Source of the DNA: an uncultured Bacteroidales bacterium
Lineage (GTDB): Bacteria > Bacteroidota > Bacteroidia > Bacteroidales > UBA932
Assembly (NCBI GenBank): GCA_944322815.1
Contig: CALUQB010000015.1
Coordinates: 1-58,427, forward strand
DNA length: 58,427 bases
Reading direction: 5' to 3'
In this document: positions 1-8,414 of the stretch, in pieces
Layout of the letters: the number at the start of each line of letters is the position of its first letter
Position numbering within the stretch: the stretch's first letter is position 1
Translations under genes and position numbers: made by a program
Notes under the pieces: model-generated
The model's input: only the letters and a program-made list of their open reading frames with translations
The model's database searches: none
Told to the model about the DNA's origin: nothing

Positions 1-1
1 A

Positions 2-67
2 CTTGTCAAGGGGAAGGCGGTTACAAAAATGATGCAGACAACAGGAATGGGCAATGCTGACATTTGA
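2..67 (+). CDS. 3' end of an upstream gene (partial)
   Basis: An open frame enters from the left edge and ends with TGA at 65-67, giving about 21 residues that finish in GMGNADI. It overlaps the start of the Rep-like gene at 54 by 14 bases, an arrangement that often couples translation. Too little is present to assign a product. It may equally be chance. Confidence 0.35.
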   Translation, partial: LVKGKAVTKMMQTTGMGNADI

Positions 68-995
68 CCGTCTGAAGGTGATATCACCGATACACTCCAT
101 TCATCTGACAGATGAAGAAGCATTTGAAAAAATTGTCAAGGGCGGTGAGCTCGTAGCTCTGCTGTATGAGCAAGCCTTGCCCTTCAAACTGAGGTTGAGG
201 ATAGATTACAGGAAAGGGGAGGTATCAACGGAATTCACCGGGAAGGTGTTGGGGCATGACTACCCTCGGCTTATATCGCGGGACAATATCAGAGAGTGCT
301 TTACAAATATTGAGCAGTTGGGATTATGTGTCTTTGATATGGATATGATGTTGGATTCGGCTGTAGTGTCATGCGATGTGTCGAAGGATATCATGTGCGA
401 TGACATCAAAGGGTTGACCTCATATATGAAAAGCCATATATCCAATTACGCCAAATATGATGTCCGGCTTATGAAAAACGGTAATCTCATACTTGCAAAC
501 AATGTGTCTACGAAGGATATTGCCAAGCGTATGACGGTCTATGACAAGGCAAAGGAAATGCGGTTGGCGAAGAACGTAAGATTCATACTAGACAACGATA
601 TAGAGACGGCTTTTGACGGAAAGTGCCGGTTTGAACTGAATTTGAAAAGCCAAAAACTGATAAGGACTGCCCTGAATATCCTATGTACAGACCTCAACGC
701 GGTGCTTTCTTCAACGGCCAATCCGATAGTTGATTTCCTCCGGGATGCAATCTTTGCAAGCCCATGCGAACGAAATTTCACTAGTATGAAAGCCTATATA
801 TACACACTTGTCCTAGAAGACTGCAACTATGACATGAGGCAGTTGGAGGACCGGATAAGGAGTATCCTGCCGAAACGGGGTGCGAGCATAAAAAGGACCA
901 TGCAACCTATCAGAGAGCTTTATGATACATTGGATTTACAGGGGGAGGACAATGGCTGCATATATTCAAAGGTACTGGAAATGTTGAAAATATGA
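54..995 (+). CDS. Rep-like replication initiation protein
   Basis: A 313-residue protein. The segment MTVYDKAKEM followed about 35 residues later by CRFELNLKSQ resembles the YdK...E / RfElel signature of rolling-circle initiators of the filamentous-phage gene II/X or Rep_trans type. The first third has the beta-rich pattern of such proteins (TEFTGKVLGHDYPRLI). In this family a tyrosine nicks the origin and stays bound to the 5' end; the tyrosine of VYDKAKE is a candidate. It lies upstream of a small ORF and a serine recombinase, so the element may have an autonomously replicating circular form. Family assignment is by motif recall only. Confidence 0.55.
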   Translation: MLTFDRLKVISPIHSIHLTDEEAFEKIVKGGELVALLYEQALPFKLRLRIDYRKGEVSTEFTGKVLGHDYPRLISRDNIRECFTNIEQLGLCVFDMDMMLDSAVVSCDVSKDIMCDDIKGLTSYMKSHISNYAKYDVRLMKNGNLILANNVSTKDIAKRMTVYDKAKEMRLAKNVRFILDNDIETAFDGKCRFELNLKSQKLIRTALNILCTDLNAVLSSTANPIVDFLRDAIFASPCERNFTSMKAYIYTLVLEDCNYDMRQLEDRIRSILPKRGASIKRTMQPIRELYDTLDLQGEDNGCIYSKVLEMLKI

Positions 996-1239
996 TGCAG
1001 CGGGCTTTGGATTTTGACGTCGACTCCATATATTTGCATCAGACGGTACGGGGTCAAGTGCCGATTTCCGGAGTCGGGTTGGCTTCGGATTGTTAATAAG
1101 CCTGTTCAGGCACTGATAAATTTTATATAAATCATGTTTATAGTTTATAACAGGGGCTGCATACTGCACGCCTCCACCGGACTATCCGGCTATAATAAGC
1201 GGTCACAGCGGCAGAGTGGCGGAAATCCCATAGGCAGCA

Positions 1240-1452
1240 GTGTACACCGCAACAGACATTACAGATGAGCACAGGCCTGAATTCTCAAAACTGAACATAA
1301 CAGATGTCGGGGATATGCTCACAATCCTCAACGGATTAGACCGTCTTGCCGAGATAGGTTACATGGCATATAAAAACAATTCGGATTATGATAAAGAGGA
1401 AAAAGACAGACAACCTCAGTCGAGAGGAACGGATAATCAGACGAAGGAATGA
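1240..1452 (+). CDS. Small hypothetical protein before the recombinase
   Basis: A 70-residue ORF with a GTG start, ending in a highly charged tail (KEEKDRQPQSRG). The middle (VGDMLTILNGLDRLAEIGYMAYKN) is helix-like. It overlaps the first 65 bases of the recombinase gene in another frame, so the two could be translationally coupled. No family is recognised. The start codon is uncertain and the ORF may be spurious. Confidence 0.35.
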   Translation: MYTATDITDEHRPEFSKLNITDVGDMLTILNGLDRLAEIGYMAYKNNSDYDKEEKDRQPQSRGTDNQTKE

Positions 1453-3001
1453 ACTTGCCAAGAAAGAAAAGGTGGCTGCAATTTGGACGAGGGTGTCATC
1501 CGCTGACCAATACAAGAACAACAACTCCATTCCCACACAGATTGCTGCCTGTGAGGATTACTGCGCAAGGAACGGCATCCGGGTCAAGAAATACTTCGGA
1601 GGGGAGAATGAATCCGGGTCAAAGGCCGGAGAACTATTCCTTGATATGATTGGAGAGGTTCTTGCCGACCCGGAGTACAACCATATAATAGTCTATGACT
1701 TCGACAGATTTTCCCGGTCATCGACAGACGGTATCATATACAAGGCTAAAGCAAAGAACAGCGGAGTGACGGTAAAATCAGTCAATCAGCCTATCGATGA
1801 AAACAACATACTTGCCGAGCAGATAGAAAACATCTTCATAGTGCTTGCCAACATTGATAACGCAATGCGCAAGCATAAATGCCATGAAGGTATGGTCGCC
1901 TGCATCAACCGTGGAGAATGGTACTCCCGACCACCTTTCGGCTATACGGCAAAAAAGGTCGGAAAGAAACATATTATAACGGTCAATGAACAGGGACGAA
2001 CTCTTAAACGCGCATTTGAGTGGATTGTGGATGAGCCCGAAATCAGACAGTCAGAAATAATAAGGAGGTTGAGGTCAGAAGGACTGGTGATAAGCAAGCA
2101 GAAACTGTCGCAATGCCTGCGGAATTGTTTTTACTGTGGCTTGCTTGAGCATGAATACCTCAACGGCAACAGGATAGAAGGATGCCAAGAACCCCTGATA
2201 ACAAAGGCCATGTATTGGAAGGTGCAGGATATTCTTAATGGCAACAACAGCAATTATCTGCACGCCAAGGAAACTCCGAGATTCCCGCTTAAAGGATACC
2301 TCAAAAGTAACAAGGACGGACGCACAATGACAGGTTACACCGTCAAGAAAAAGAATCTTGACTACTATAAAAGCAACGGGAAAGGCTGCAATGTATCAGC
2401 GAAGACGGTTCATGCGCAATTTGTTGAAATACTGAATTCTCTGTCTGTACCGGATGAGTTCAAGCCCCTGTTTGAAATGGTCGTCAGGCGGAAATTCGAG
2501 GAAAAGGAGGGCGAATTCGCAGAACGGGCGCAGTCAGTCAGCAAGAACCTCAACACATTGCGGGCTAAACTGAAGACAGCAAAGACACGGTATGTGACGG
2601 AGGACTGCATATCGGAGGATGATTACAACGAAGTGAAAGCGGACCTGGAGCTGAAAATCAGCGAATGCGAGCAAGAGCTGAAAAGATGTACAACCGCCCG
2701 CTCGAACCTTGCGGAATACACTTCGGCAACATTGAAAATCGCGTCCTCACTAGGTTCAGAGTGGGAAAAGTTCGATTTCGGGGTATGTCAGCAGATACAG
2801 AATCTTGTCTTTCCTGACGGGGTATATTGGGACAATGAAAACCGGGTCGCTCGAACCGAAAACATGAATCCGTTTTTCGCTAAAATCGGCTTTGCAGTGC
2901 GCTCTGTGAGGGGTATGGACATAAAAGAAAAGGACGCCTCGAATGAAGTGTCCTGCTTGGTAGCGGGGGAAGGACTCGAACCTCCGGCCTCCGGGTTATG
3001 A
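1388..3001 (+). CDS. Large serine recombinase (site-specific integrase)
   Basis: A 537-residue serine recombinase. The N-terminal resolvase domain shows AIWTRVSSADQ (S37 of RVS is the expected nucleophile) and DFDRFSRSS. A recombinase domain follows (RPPFGYTAKKVGKKH... to ...FYCGLLEHEYLNG), then a long coiled-coil segment around residues 370-450. The region that normally forms a zinc ribbon (LKGYLKSNKDGRTMTGYT) lacks the paired CxxC cysteines. It should catalyse integration and excision at the tRNA-fMet site. The last residues, GEGLEPPASGL, are encoded by the tRNA gene read on the opposite strand, and the stop codon lies inside the tRNA, so the natural C-terminus in the excised circle may differ. 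Confidence 0.85.
   Translation: MIKRKKTDNLSREERIIRRRNELAKKEKVAAIWTRVSSADQYKNNNSIPTQIAACEDYCARNGIRVKKYFGGENESGSKAGELFLDMIGEVLADPEYNHIIVYDFDRFSRSSTDGIIYKAKAKNSGVTVKSVNQPIDENNILAEQIENIFIVLANIDNAMRKHKCHEGMVACINRGEWYSRPPFGYTAKKVGKKHIITVNEQGRTLKRAFEWIVDEPEIRQSEIIRRLRSEGLVISKQKLSQCLRNCFYCGLLEHEYLNGNRIEGCQEPLITKAMYWKVQDILNGNNSNYLHAKETPRFPLKGYLKSNKDGRTMTGYTVKKKNLDYYKSNGKGCNVSAKTVHAQFVEILNSLSVPDEFKPLFEMVVRRKFEEKEGEFAERAQSVSKNLNTLRAKLKTAKTRYVTEDCISEDDYNEVKADLELKISECEQELKRCTTARSNLAEYTSATLKIASSLGSEWEKFDFGVCQQIQNLVFPDGVYWDNENRVARTENMNPFFAKIGFAVRSVRGMDIKEKDASNEVSCLVAGEGLEPPASGL
2921..2954 (-). terminator. Terminator after tRNA-fMet, inside the recombinase 3' end
   Basis: Just past the tRNA 3' end on the minus strand, AGGAC (2950-2954 complement) pairs with GTCCT (2931-2935), with three more possible pairs inside, followed by TTTTCTTTTAT. 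The stem is short. It overlaps the last codons of the serine recombinase, so the element appears to supply the tRNA's transcription end. Confidence 0.4.
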
Positions 3002-3033
3002 GCCCGACGAGCTACCAACTGCTCTACCCCGCG
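2958..3033 (-). tRNA. tRNA-fMet (CAT), initiator
   Basis: A 76-nt tRNA with encoded CCA. The anticodon loop CTCATAA carries CAT. The anticodon stem has the GGG/CCC run typical of initiator tRNAs, and position 1 (C) does not pair with position 72 (T), the hallmark of bacterial initiator tRNA. D-loop, variable region and T-arm (TTCGAGT loop) fold normally. It is the insertion site of the element to its left, whose recombinase frame overlaps its 3' half. Confidence 0.95.
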
Positions 3034-3044
3034 GTATTGGATTG

Positions 3045-3075
3045 CAAAGGTAAGAACAATTTTTAAAAATCCAAA
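3045..3075 (-). promoter_or_regulatory. Promoter of tRNA-fMet
   Basis: On the minus strand a TTTG -33 element (3072-3075) and a TACCTTTG -7 element (3045-3052) are separated by 19 bases, matching the Bacteroidetes TTTG / TAnnTTTG consensus. The predicted start lies a few bases before the mature tRNA 5' end at 3033. Confidence 0.75.
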
Positions 3076-3130
3076 ATATTTCAAAAAAAATTCCAATAAA
3101 AAGAAAAAAAACGGTTCGAATGAGCTTACC

Positions 3131-4534
3131 TCACGATACGAATTTCAATATTCCGTCAATGTCATCCTTGCCGAAACTCTCCTGCTCCCCCGTGGAAAGA
3201 TTCTTCAGATTCACCTGACCTTTCGAGACTTCATCACCGCCGGTAATGGAAATGAACGGAATGGCTTTCCTGTCGGCATAGTCAAACTGTTTCTTCAATT
3301 TCGAAGATTCGGCAAAAATCTCGCATGAAATACCGGATTCACGAAGGGCACGGACTACAGGGAGCAAGTACTTCACCTCCTCTGTCCCCATGTTGGCAAA
3401 AAGGATTCTGGTGGCAGTGCCGACTTCCTTCGGGAACTTGTCCAGACCTTTCAACACATCATAAATCCTGTCCGCACCGAAAGAAATACCTACTCCCGAC
3501 ATATCAGGAAGACCGAAAATTCCGGTCAGATTATCATACCTTCCGCCACCGCAGATGCTTCCTATCTCGAAATCCTTTGCCTTGACCTCGAAAATGGCTC
3601 CGGTATAATAGTTCAGACCCCTGGCGAGAGACAGATCTATTTCCGCTTCCTGCGAAATCCCAGCCGCCTCAATGAGTCCGAACAGTTCATCCAGTTCATC
3701 CAGGCCTTTCAACCCGGTCTCCGATACTATGCCTGAAGCTGACCTGCCTTCCATAAGGCCGCGCATGACGGAAATCTTTTCCGCATAGCCTCCTTTCAAG
3801 GTCAGGACAGGTTCTATCACGGAAACAGCAGACTCCGTCAGACCTCTTTCCCTCATCTCAGCCTTGACGGCCTCCAGCCCGATCTTGTCGATTTTGTCTA
3901 TGGCTACAGTGATATCCACCACCTTGTCAGGAAAGCCTGATATTTCCGCAAGTCCTGCCAGCACCTTCCTGTTATTTACCTTTATCAGCACGTTGATGCC
4001 GAAAAGAGTGAAGACACGGTCGACTATCTGCACCAGTTCCAGTTCATTCATCTGAGACCTGGAACCTATGACATCGGCATCGCACTGGTAAAATTCCCTG
4101 TAACGGCCTTTCTGCGGCCTGTCAGCCCTCCACACCGGCTGAATCTGATATCGCTTGAACGGAAAAGAAAGCTCGTTCTGATGCTGCACCACGAAACGTG
4201 CGAAAGGGACAGTCAGGTCATAACGCAGGCCTTTCTCACATACCTTGAGAGACAAAGCCTTGCTGTTGTATTTCCCGTCTCCCGTGGCATAGCTTCCGAA
4301 GTCTACTCCGGAGAAAGCATCTCCTGAATTCAGAATACGGAACAGCAGTTTGTCACCCTCGTCTCCATACTTGCCGAGTAGAGTGCCGAGATTCTCCATG
4401 GCCGGAGTCTCGATGGGCATGTACCCGTAAGTCTTGAATACGGACTTGATAGTATCGAATATATAATTCCTTCCGGACATTTCCGCCGGACCGAAATCTC
4501 TGGTTCCCTTTGGGATGGATGGTTTCTGTGCCAT
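3131..4534 (-). CDS. hisS: Histidyl-tRNA synthetase
   Basis: A 467-residue class II aminoacyl-tRNA synthetase that charges tRNA-His in the cytoplasm. Visible signatures are KGTRDFGP near the N-terminus, [12 protein letters not shown], the motif 2 region with [19 protein letters not shown], the histidine-binding [26 protein letters not shown], and motif 3 [13 protein letters not shown]. The C-terminal anticodon-binding domain follows from about residue 365. Length is normal for the Bacteroidetes form. Its own promoter and a leader hairpin lie directly upstream. Confidence 0.97.
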   Translation of the reverse strand: MAQKPSIPKGTRDFGPAEMSGRNYIFDTIKSVFKTYGYMPIETPAMENLGTLLGKYGDEGDKLLFRILNSGDAFSGVDFGSYATGDGKYNSKALSLKVCEKGLRYDLTVPFARFVVQHQNELSFPFKRYQIQPVWRADRPQKGRYREFYQCDADVIGSRSQMNELELVQIVDRVFTLFGINVLIKVNNRKVLAGLAEISGFPDKVVDITVAIDKIDKIGLEAVKAEMRERGLTESAVSVIEPVLTLKGGYAEKISVMRGLMEGRSASGIVSETGLKGLDELDELFGLIEAAGISQEAEIDLSLARGLNYYTGAIFEVKAKDFEIGSICGGGRYDNLTGIFGLPDMSGVGISFGADRIYDVLKGLDKFPKEVGTATRILFANMGTEEVKYLLPVVRALRESGISCEIFAESSKLKKQFDYADRKAIPFISITGGDEVSKGQVNLKNLSTGEQESFGKDDIDGILKFVS

Positions 4535-4552
4535 AACTCAAATTCTCAATTT

Positions 4553-4587
4553 CCTGCCGGATTCTCTCCCGGCAGGCTGCAAAGATA
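4553..4587 (-). promoter_or_regulatory. hisS promoter and 5' hairpin
   Basis: TATCTTTG (4580-4587, minus strand) matches the Bacteroidetes -7 box. The predicted start is at about 4573, so the mRNA would begin in a perfect 8-bp hairpin (CCTGCCGG at 4553-4560 with CCGGCAGG at 4569-4576) roughly 20 bases before the hisS ATG. The hairpin may protect the 5' end or affect initiation; that role is inferred. Confidence 0.6.
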
Positions 4588-4618
4588 GCCAAAAGTAGCG
4601 ATATGATATATAAAGAAA

Positions 4619-4667
4619 ACAAAAAAACAATGATGGCAGCGGATTCCAGCATCCTGCCTGCCATCAT
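4619..4667 (-). terminator. Rho-independent terminator of the 29-residue gene
   Basis: On the minus strand a 10-bp perfect stem (ATGATGGCAG at 4630-4639 with CTGCCATCAT at 4658-4667) has a further inner GGAT/ATCC pairing and is followed by TTGTTTTTTTGTTTTC. This is a strong intrinsic terminator. It lies between the small peptide gene and the hisS promoter. Confidence 0.75.
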
Positions 4668-4697
4668 AGCAATGTATCAAAAGTTGCAGATCTTCTA

Positions 4698-4787
4698 TTA
4701 TGAAAATAGAACAAACGATGAGAGAACAAGAGCCACTATAAGGAATGCTCCGACTCTCTTCAGTATTTCCAGAAAAAGTTCTCTCAT
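4698..4787 (-). CDS. 29-residue hydrophobic small protein
   Basis: An ATG-started ORF of 29 codons ending in TAA. The N-terminus is amphipathic and charged (MRELFLEILKRVG), followed by about 16 hydrophobic residues (AFLIVALVLSSFVLF), as expected for a small single-pass or surface-lying membrane peptide. It sits alone between the end of pnuC and a strong terminator on the same strand, separate from hisS, which has its own promoter. No family is recognised. The gene call rests on this context and on composition. A small RNA with a chance ORF is the alternative. Confidence 0.5.
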   Translation of the reverse strand: MRELFLEILKRVGAFLIVALVLSSFVLFS

Positions 4788-4926
4788 GACGTCCGTATAT
4801 TATTAATCAAACACGCCTTAAAGATGCAGGATCTATTCCGGATGTTGCATGGAAGAATACAATTTTTCCGATTTTTTCATCTCCATGCTCCGCAACAGCC
4901 TGAACAGGCATGGAATCCCCTTCCCT

Positions 4927-5640
4927 TCACGACTTGCTGAGTCTGAGCCAGACACGGAGACCGTTGACGGAGTTTGCCAGGTAGAAGAGCCACATGATCA
5001 CCATCAGTTCAGAGTGAGGGTCACCGTTGGCGACACATACGGACCACATGATGACACTGACCACGTTGGTAATGATCCACAGAGCCCACTGCTCCATAAA
5101 GGCCATAGCCATCAGGAACTGCGCTATAATACTCAGGACAGTGGTCACGGAATCTTTCCACGGCTGGGGATCGCCGAGTTTTTCCAGGACAAAGGCCCCG
5201 AGAACTATCCCCGCGACACATACTGTTCCCAGAAGAACCAGCTGCTTGGGTGTCATCCTTCTGGCATGCACTACGGACGCCTGCCCGTCCTCACCGCGTA
5301 TGGCCGAGGCTCCACGCTTCCGCCACTGCCACCATCCGATGAACTGCATGGGAACGTAGTACAATGCATTCAAGGCAGCATCACCGTAAAGTCCGGTCTT
5401 GAAGGAAATCCAGGCATAAAGAGATACATTTACCAGGCCGAACAGATAGTTCCATATACTGCCCTTCGCTACCAGCACGACACACAGGACTCCCGCTATT
5501 CCTGTCAGCGAACCTAAGATGTCGACAGTGCCAGAAAAAACGGAATAGAGGATATTCGTCACCCCTATTCCGATAATCAGGCAGATGTCGAAAACGGAAA
5601 GGACTCCTTTTTTCTTCATCTGCAGTCTATTTATAACCAT
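4927..5640 (-). CDS. pnuC: Nicotinamide riboside transporter PnuC
   Basis: A 237-residue inner-membrane protein with about seven membrane segments. Family signatures are WNYLFGLVNVSLYAWI, YGDAALNALYYVPMQFIGWWQWRK and TTVLSIIAQFLMAMAFMEQW. PnuC proteins facilitate uptake of nicotinamide riboside for NAD synthesis. The gene begins 9 bases after the pgi stop and is probably cotranscribed with it. An internal ATG at codon 8 (MKKKG) is an equally good start. Confidence 0.9.
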   Translation of the reverse strand: MVINRLQMKKKGVLSVFDICLIIGIGVTNILYSVFSGTVDILGSLTGIAGVLCVVLVAKGSIWNYLFGLVNVSLYAWISFKTGLYGDAALNALYYVPMQFIGWWQWRKRGASAIRGEDGQASVVHARRMTPKQLVLLGTVCVAGIVLGAFVLEKLGDPQPWKDSVTTVLSIIAQFLMAMAFMEQWALWIITNVVSVIMWSVCVANGDPHSELMVIMWLFYLANSVNGLRVWLRLSKS

Positions 5641-5649
5641 GTAACAAGA

Positions 5650-6987
5650 CTACAGCCTCTTCTTGAGCTCTTCCGCCTGGGCCTCGTATCCAGGCTTGCC
5701 AAGCAGGGCGAACATATTCTTCTTGTAAGCCTCGACTCCAGGCTGGTTGAAAGGATTGACTCCAAGAATATATGCGCTAATTCCGCAGGCCTTCTCAAAG
5801 AAGTAGAACAGCGCTCCGAGATTGTATTCATTTATACGCTCGATGGAAACGGACAGCTGAGGCACGCCGCCATCGATATGGGCAAGCTTGGTACCGAGTT
5901 CAGCCATAGCGTTGCAATGCTCTATCTGTTTTCCGGACAGGAAGTTCAGTCCATCCAGATTCTGAGGGTCATTCACTATGGCCATGGAACGGTTGCTGCT
6001 TTCCACTGAAACCACTGTCTCCATGAGGATACGCTCGCCGTCCTGGATATACTGTCCCATGGAATGAAGGTCCGTAGTGAAATTCACCGAAGCCGGGAAT
6101 ATACCCTTTCCGTCCTTCCCCTCGGACTCCCCGTACAACTGCTTCCACCACTCGCCCAGATACTGGAGTTTCGGATTGAACGAAACGAGAATCTCTATCT
6201 TCTTTCCCTGGTCATACAAAAGGTTTCTCATGGCCGCATACTGGATGGCAGGGTTCTCTGCAGAACGTCTGGCTGCAGTCTCCTCCATTTCGGCCGCACC
6301 CTTGAGCATCATTCTGATGTCGAAACCCGCGAGCACGATTGGCAGGATTCCTACCGGTGTCAGAACGGAGAAACGACCGCCTACATTATCCTCTATGACG
6401 AAAGTCTTGTATCCTTCCTGAGTGGACAGAGACTTGAGGGCGCCCTTTTTCGCATCAGTGACAGCCACGATCCTCTCTGCAGCCTCTGCTTTCCCATATT
6501 TTTCTTCGATATAATTCCTGATCTGCCTGAAAGCCACGGCAGGTTCAGTCGTAGTACCTGACTTTGAAATCACTACAGCCGCGACATTGCGCTCCTGCGC
6601 AAGATCCATCAATTCGCTGATATACTCCTCGGAAAGATTCTGCCCGGCGAAAACGATCTCCATGGAATCCTTTGCCGAAGCAAGCTGTTTCCCGAACGAA
6701 TGAGACAAGGCTTCAATGGCGCATTTGGCCCCAAGATACGACCCTCCGATACCTATCACGATGACCAGATTCACGCCTTTTGCCTTCCAGGCATCCCTGA
6801 CAGCCTCACAGTCAGCGATCAATGACTCCGGAGTAGCGGTAGGCAGATGTTTCCATCCCAGAAAATCGTTGCCGGCTCCTGTCTCGCTTTCCAGCACATC
6901 GAAAGCGGCAAGGGCCTTATCCACATACTTCTTGTAATCTGCATCTTTAACAAAGGAGCTGCAACCTCCCAAATTGACTTTCAGCAT
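5650..6987 (-). CDS. pgi: Glucose-6-phosphate isomerase
   Basis: Interconverts glucose 6-phosphate and fructose 6-phosphate in glycolysis. The SIS-fold protein shows VIGIGGSYLGAKCAIEAL, VISKSGTTTEPAVAFR, the PGI signature around NVGGRFSVLTPVGILPI and QPGVEAYKKNMF near the C-terminus. The frame is open to 7014, but the second ATG at 6987 (MLKVNLGGC) fits the family better, giving 445 residues, shorter than the enterobacterial enzyme and typical of the Bacteroidetes/Gram-positive type. pnuC follows 9 bases downstream. Confidence 0.95.
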   Translation of the reverse strand: MLKVNLGGCSSFVKDADYKKYVDKALAAFDVLESETGAGNDFLGWKHLPTATPESLIADCEAVRDAWKAKGVNLVIVIGIGGSYLGAKCAIEALSHSFGKQLASAKDSMEIVFAGQNLSEEYISELMDLAQERNVAAVVISKSGTTTEPAVAFRQIRNYIEEKYGKAEAAERIVAVTDAKKGALKSLSTQEGYKTFVIEDNVGGRFSVLTPVGILPIVLAGFDIRMMLKGAAEMEETAARRSAENPAIQYAAMRNLLYDQGKKIEILVSFNPKLQYLGEWWKQLYGESEGKDGKGIFPASVNFTTDLHSMGQYIQDGERILMETVVSVESSNRSMAIVNDPQNLDGLNFLSGKQIEHCNAMAELGTKLAHIDGGVPQLSVSIERINEYNLGALFYFFEKACGISAYILGVNPFNQPGVEAYKKNMFALLGKPGYEAQAEELKKRL

Positions 6988-7085
6988 AGTATTGTTTTTT
7001 AGTGTAGAAATCATACCATCCGGGGCAAAATGTAGAACTTCGAGCTTATCGCAGAAAGCACTTTTTTAGTCACCCCCCTATCTTG

Positions 7086-7093
7086 CAAATTTA
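7086..7093 (-). promoter_or_regulatory. pgi-pnuC promoter, -7 box
   Basis: TAAATTTG on the minus strand matches TAnnTTTG. It would give a leader of about 90 bases to the preferred pgi start at 6987. A convincing -33 element is not obvious. Confidence 0.5.
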
Positions 7094-7147
7094 GGATTTT
7101 TTATCGTCAATCCGACTATTTTACAGGATAATTTTCCGAAAAACATA

Positions 7148-8413
7148 TCATTTCACTTCTATGATTTCATCCAGCGAAGTAGAATAACGTCTGGAACAGT
7201 GTTCCCTCCTGATATCGGCGGCATAGTGCCCGCCTTTCTGGGATGCAAGCCTCAACAAGGACGAATCTCCACGGCTGTTCATCATATCCATTATCTTCGA
7301 CAAACGGTCATTCTTCGCACGCAGTCCAGGATCAAAATCGAACAGAGATGCCTGGACACTGTCAGCAGGAACGATATTTCCGACTGTCACGCCGGCTTTC
7401 TTGTATCTGTACCCCTGCCGGAAAATGACATGGAGTGCCTGCAGGGCCGCAGAAACGATCTCCTGGGTATTGCTGGCCGCCGTATGCAGCCGTATGGTAG
7501 CTGACGGAAAATATTGTTCCAGATCCGTCCGGAACCTGTTTGTATACAGAAATGTCGTGACTTCGGTGGCTGCGGTCCCCTCCTCCCTCAGTTTTCTGGC
7601 ACACTGAGCCGCAAAATCCGAGACTTTCATGGAAAGTTCGTCCTCGCTCTCCAGCATATCGGCAAAAGAACGGGATGTGCAGATGGATTTCCTCGCAGAT
7701 TCGGTTTCGGTCTCCACGCACACGGTTCCGCGAAGCTCCATCCAGGTTCTCACGCCATGCAGCATATAATGCTCCCTGATCCAGCTTTCCGGACGTTCCA
7801 CATAGTCCAGAGCAGTCCTCACTCCGGATTCAACAAGTTTCGGAGCAAGCCGTCGGCCCACTCCCCACACCTCTTCTATGGGAGTCAGAGACAGAGCCTT
7901 CATCCGCTTCTCCTCAGTATCTATCATACATACTCCCTTATACCCCGGGAATTTCTTGGCGAAATGACTGGCTATCTTGGCCAGAGTCTTGGTCGGGGCG
8001 ACACCGATGCTGACCGGAATGCCTGTCCATCTGCGTATCTTTGAGACCAGGGAAGCACAGAGAGTCCCGATCCGCTCCTTTCCCATGCCGTCAAGGACCA
8101 GGAAAGCCTCGTCTATCGAATAAATCTCTATTTTAGGGACTGCATCGGCCAAAACGGACATGACACGGGCGGACATGTCCCCGTACAGCACATAGTTCGA
8201 GGAACATACCTCCAGCCTGCCGCTGTCCGCGAGATGGCTGACCTGATAGTACGGGGTTCCCATCCTGATGCCCATGGCCTTGCTTTCATTGCTGCGGGCC
8301 ACGACACAGCCGTCATTGTTCGACAGGACGACTACAGCCTTCCCTTCGAGCTGCGGACGGAATACGCGCTCGCAAGAGACGAAAAAATTGTTGCAGTCGA
8401 CAAGTGCGAACAT
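7148..8413 (-). CDS. umuC: Y-family DNA polymerase, UmuC type
   Basis: A 421-residue catalytic subunit of a translesion polymerase (Pol V type). The N-terminus MFALVDCNNFFVSCERVFRP carries the first catalytic aspartate; IYSIDEAFL carries the second acidic pair (DE). VSIGVAPTKTLAKIASHFAKK is typical of UmuC/DinB palms. The C-terminal DUF4113-like tail (KKAGVTVGNIVP) is that of UmuC. It begins one base after the stop of umuD, so the two are cotranscribed and probably SOS-responsive, although no LexA-like site was identified. Confidence 0.93.
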   Translation of the reverse strand: MFALVDCNNFFVSCERVFRPQLEGKAVVVLSNNDGCVVARSNESKAMGIRMGTPYYQVSHLADSGRLEVCSSNYVLYGDMSARVMSVLADAVPKIEIYSIDEAFLVLDGMGKERIGTLCASLVSKIRRWTGIPVSIGVAPTKTLAKIASHFAKKFPGYKGVCMIDTEEKRMKALSLTPIEEVWGVGRRLAPKLVESGVRTALDYVERPESWIREHYMLHGVRTWMELRGTVCVETETESARKSICTSRSFADMLESEDELSMKVSDFAAQCARKLREEGTAATEVTTFLYTNRFRTDLEQYFPSATIRLHTAASNTQEIVSAALQALHVIFRQGYRYKKAGVTVGNIVPADSVQASLFDFDPGLRAKNDRLSKIMDMMNSRGDSSLLRLASQKGGHYAADIRREHCSRRYSTSLDEIIEVK

Positions 8414-8414
8414 A

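Larger units (their letters stand above)
1..3001. mobile_element. Right part of an integrated element at the initiator tRNA gene
   Basis: This stretch holds a Rep-like replication initiator, a small ORF and a large serine recombinase, all on the plus strand, ending at the 3' end of the tRNA-fMet gene. The recombinase next to a tRNA end is the usual layout of a site-specific integrated element. The left boundary lies outside the window, and no second copy of the tRNA 3' sequence was found inside it. The exact right boundary is unresolved between about 2958 and 3033. A plasmid- or phage-derived integrated element is inferred. Confidence 0.7.

Noticed and set aside
4849-5517. Plus-strand ORF of 222 codons over pnuC
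   Set aside because: Antisense shadow of a clear PnuC gene; sequence is His/Arg/Pro-rich without domain pattern.
7260-8044. Plus-strand ORFs over umuC
   Set aside because: Antisense to a complete Y-family polymerase gene.
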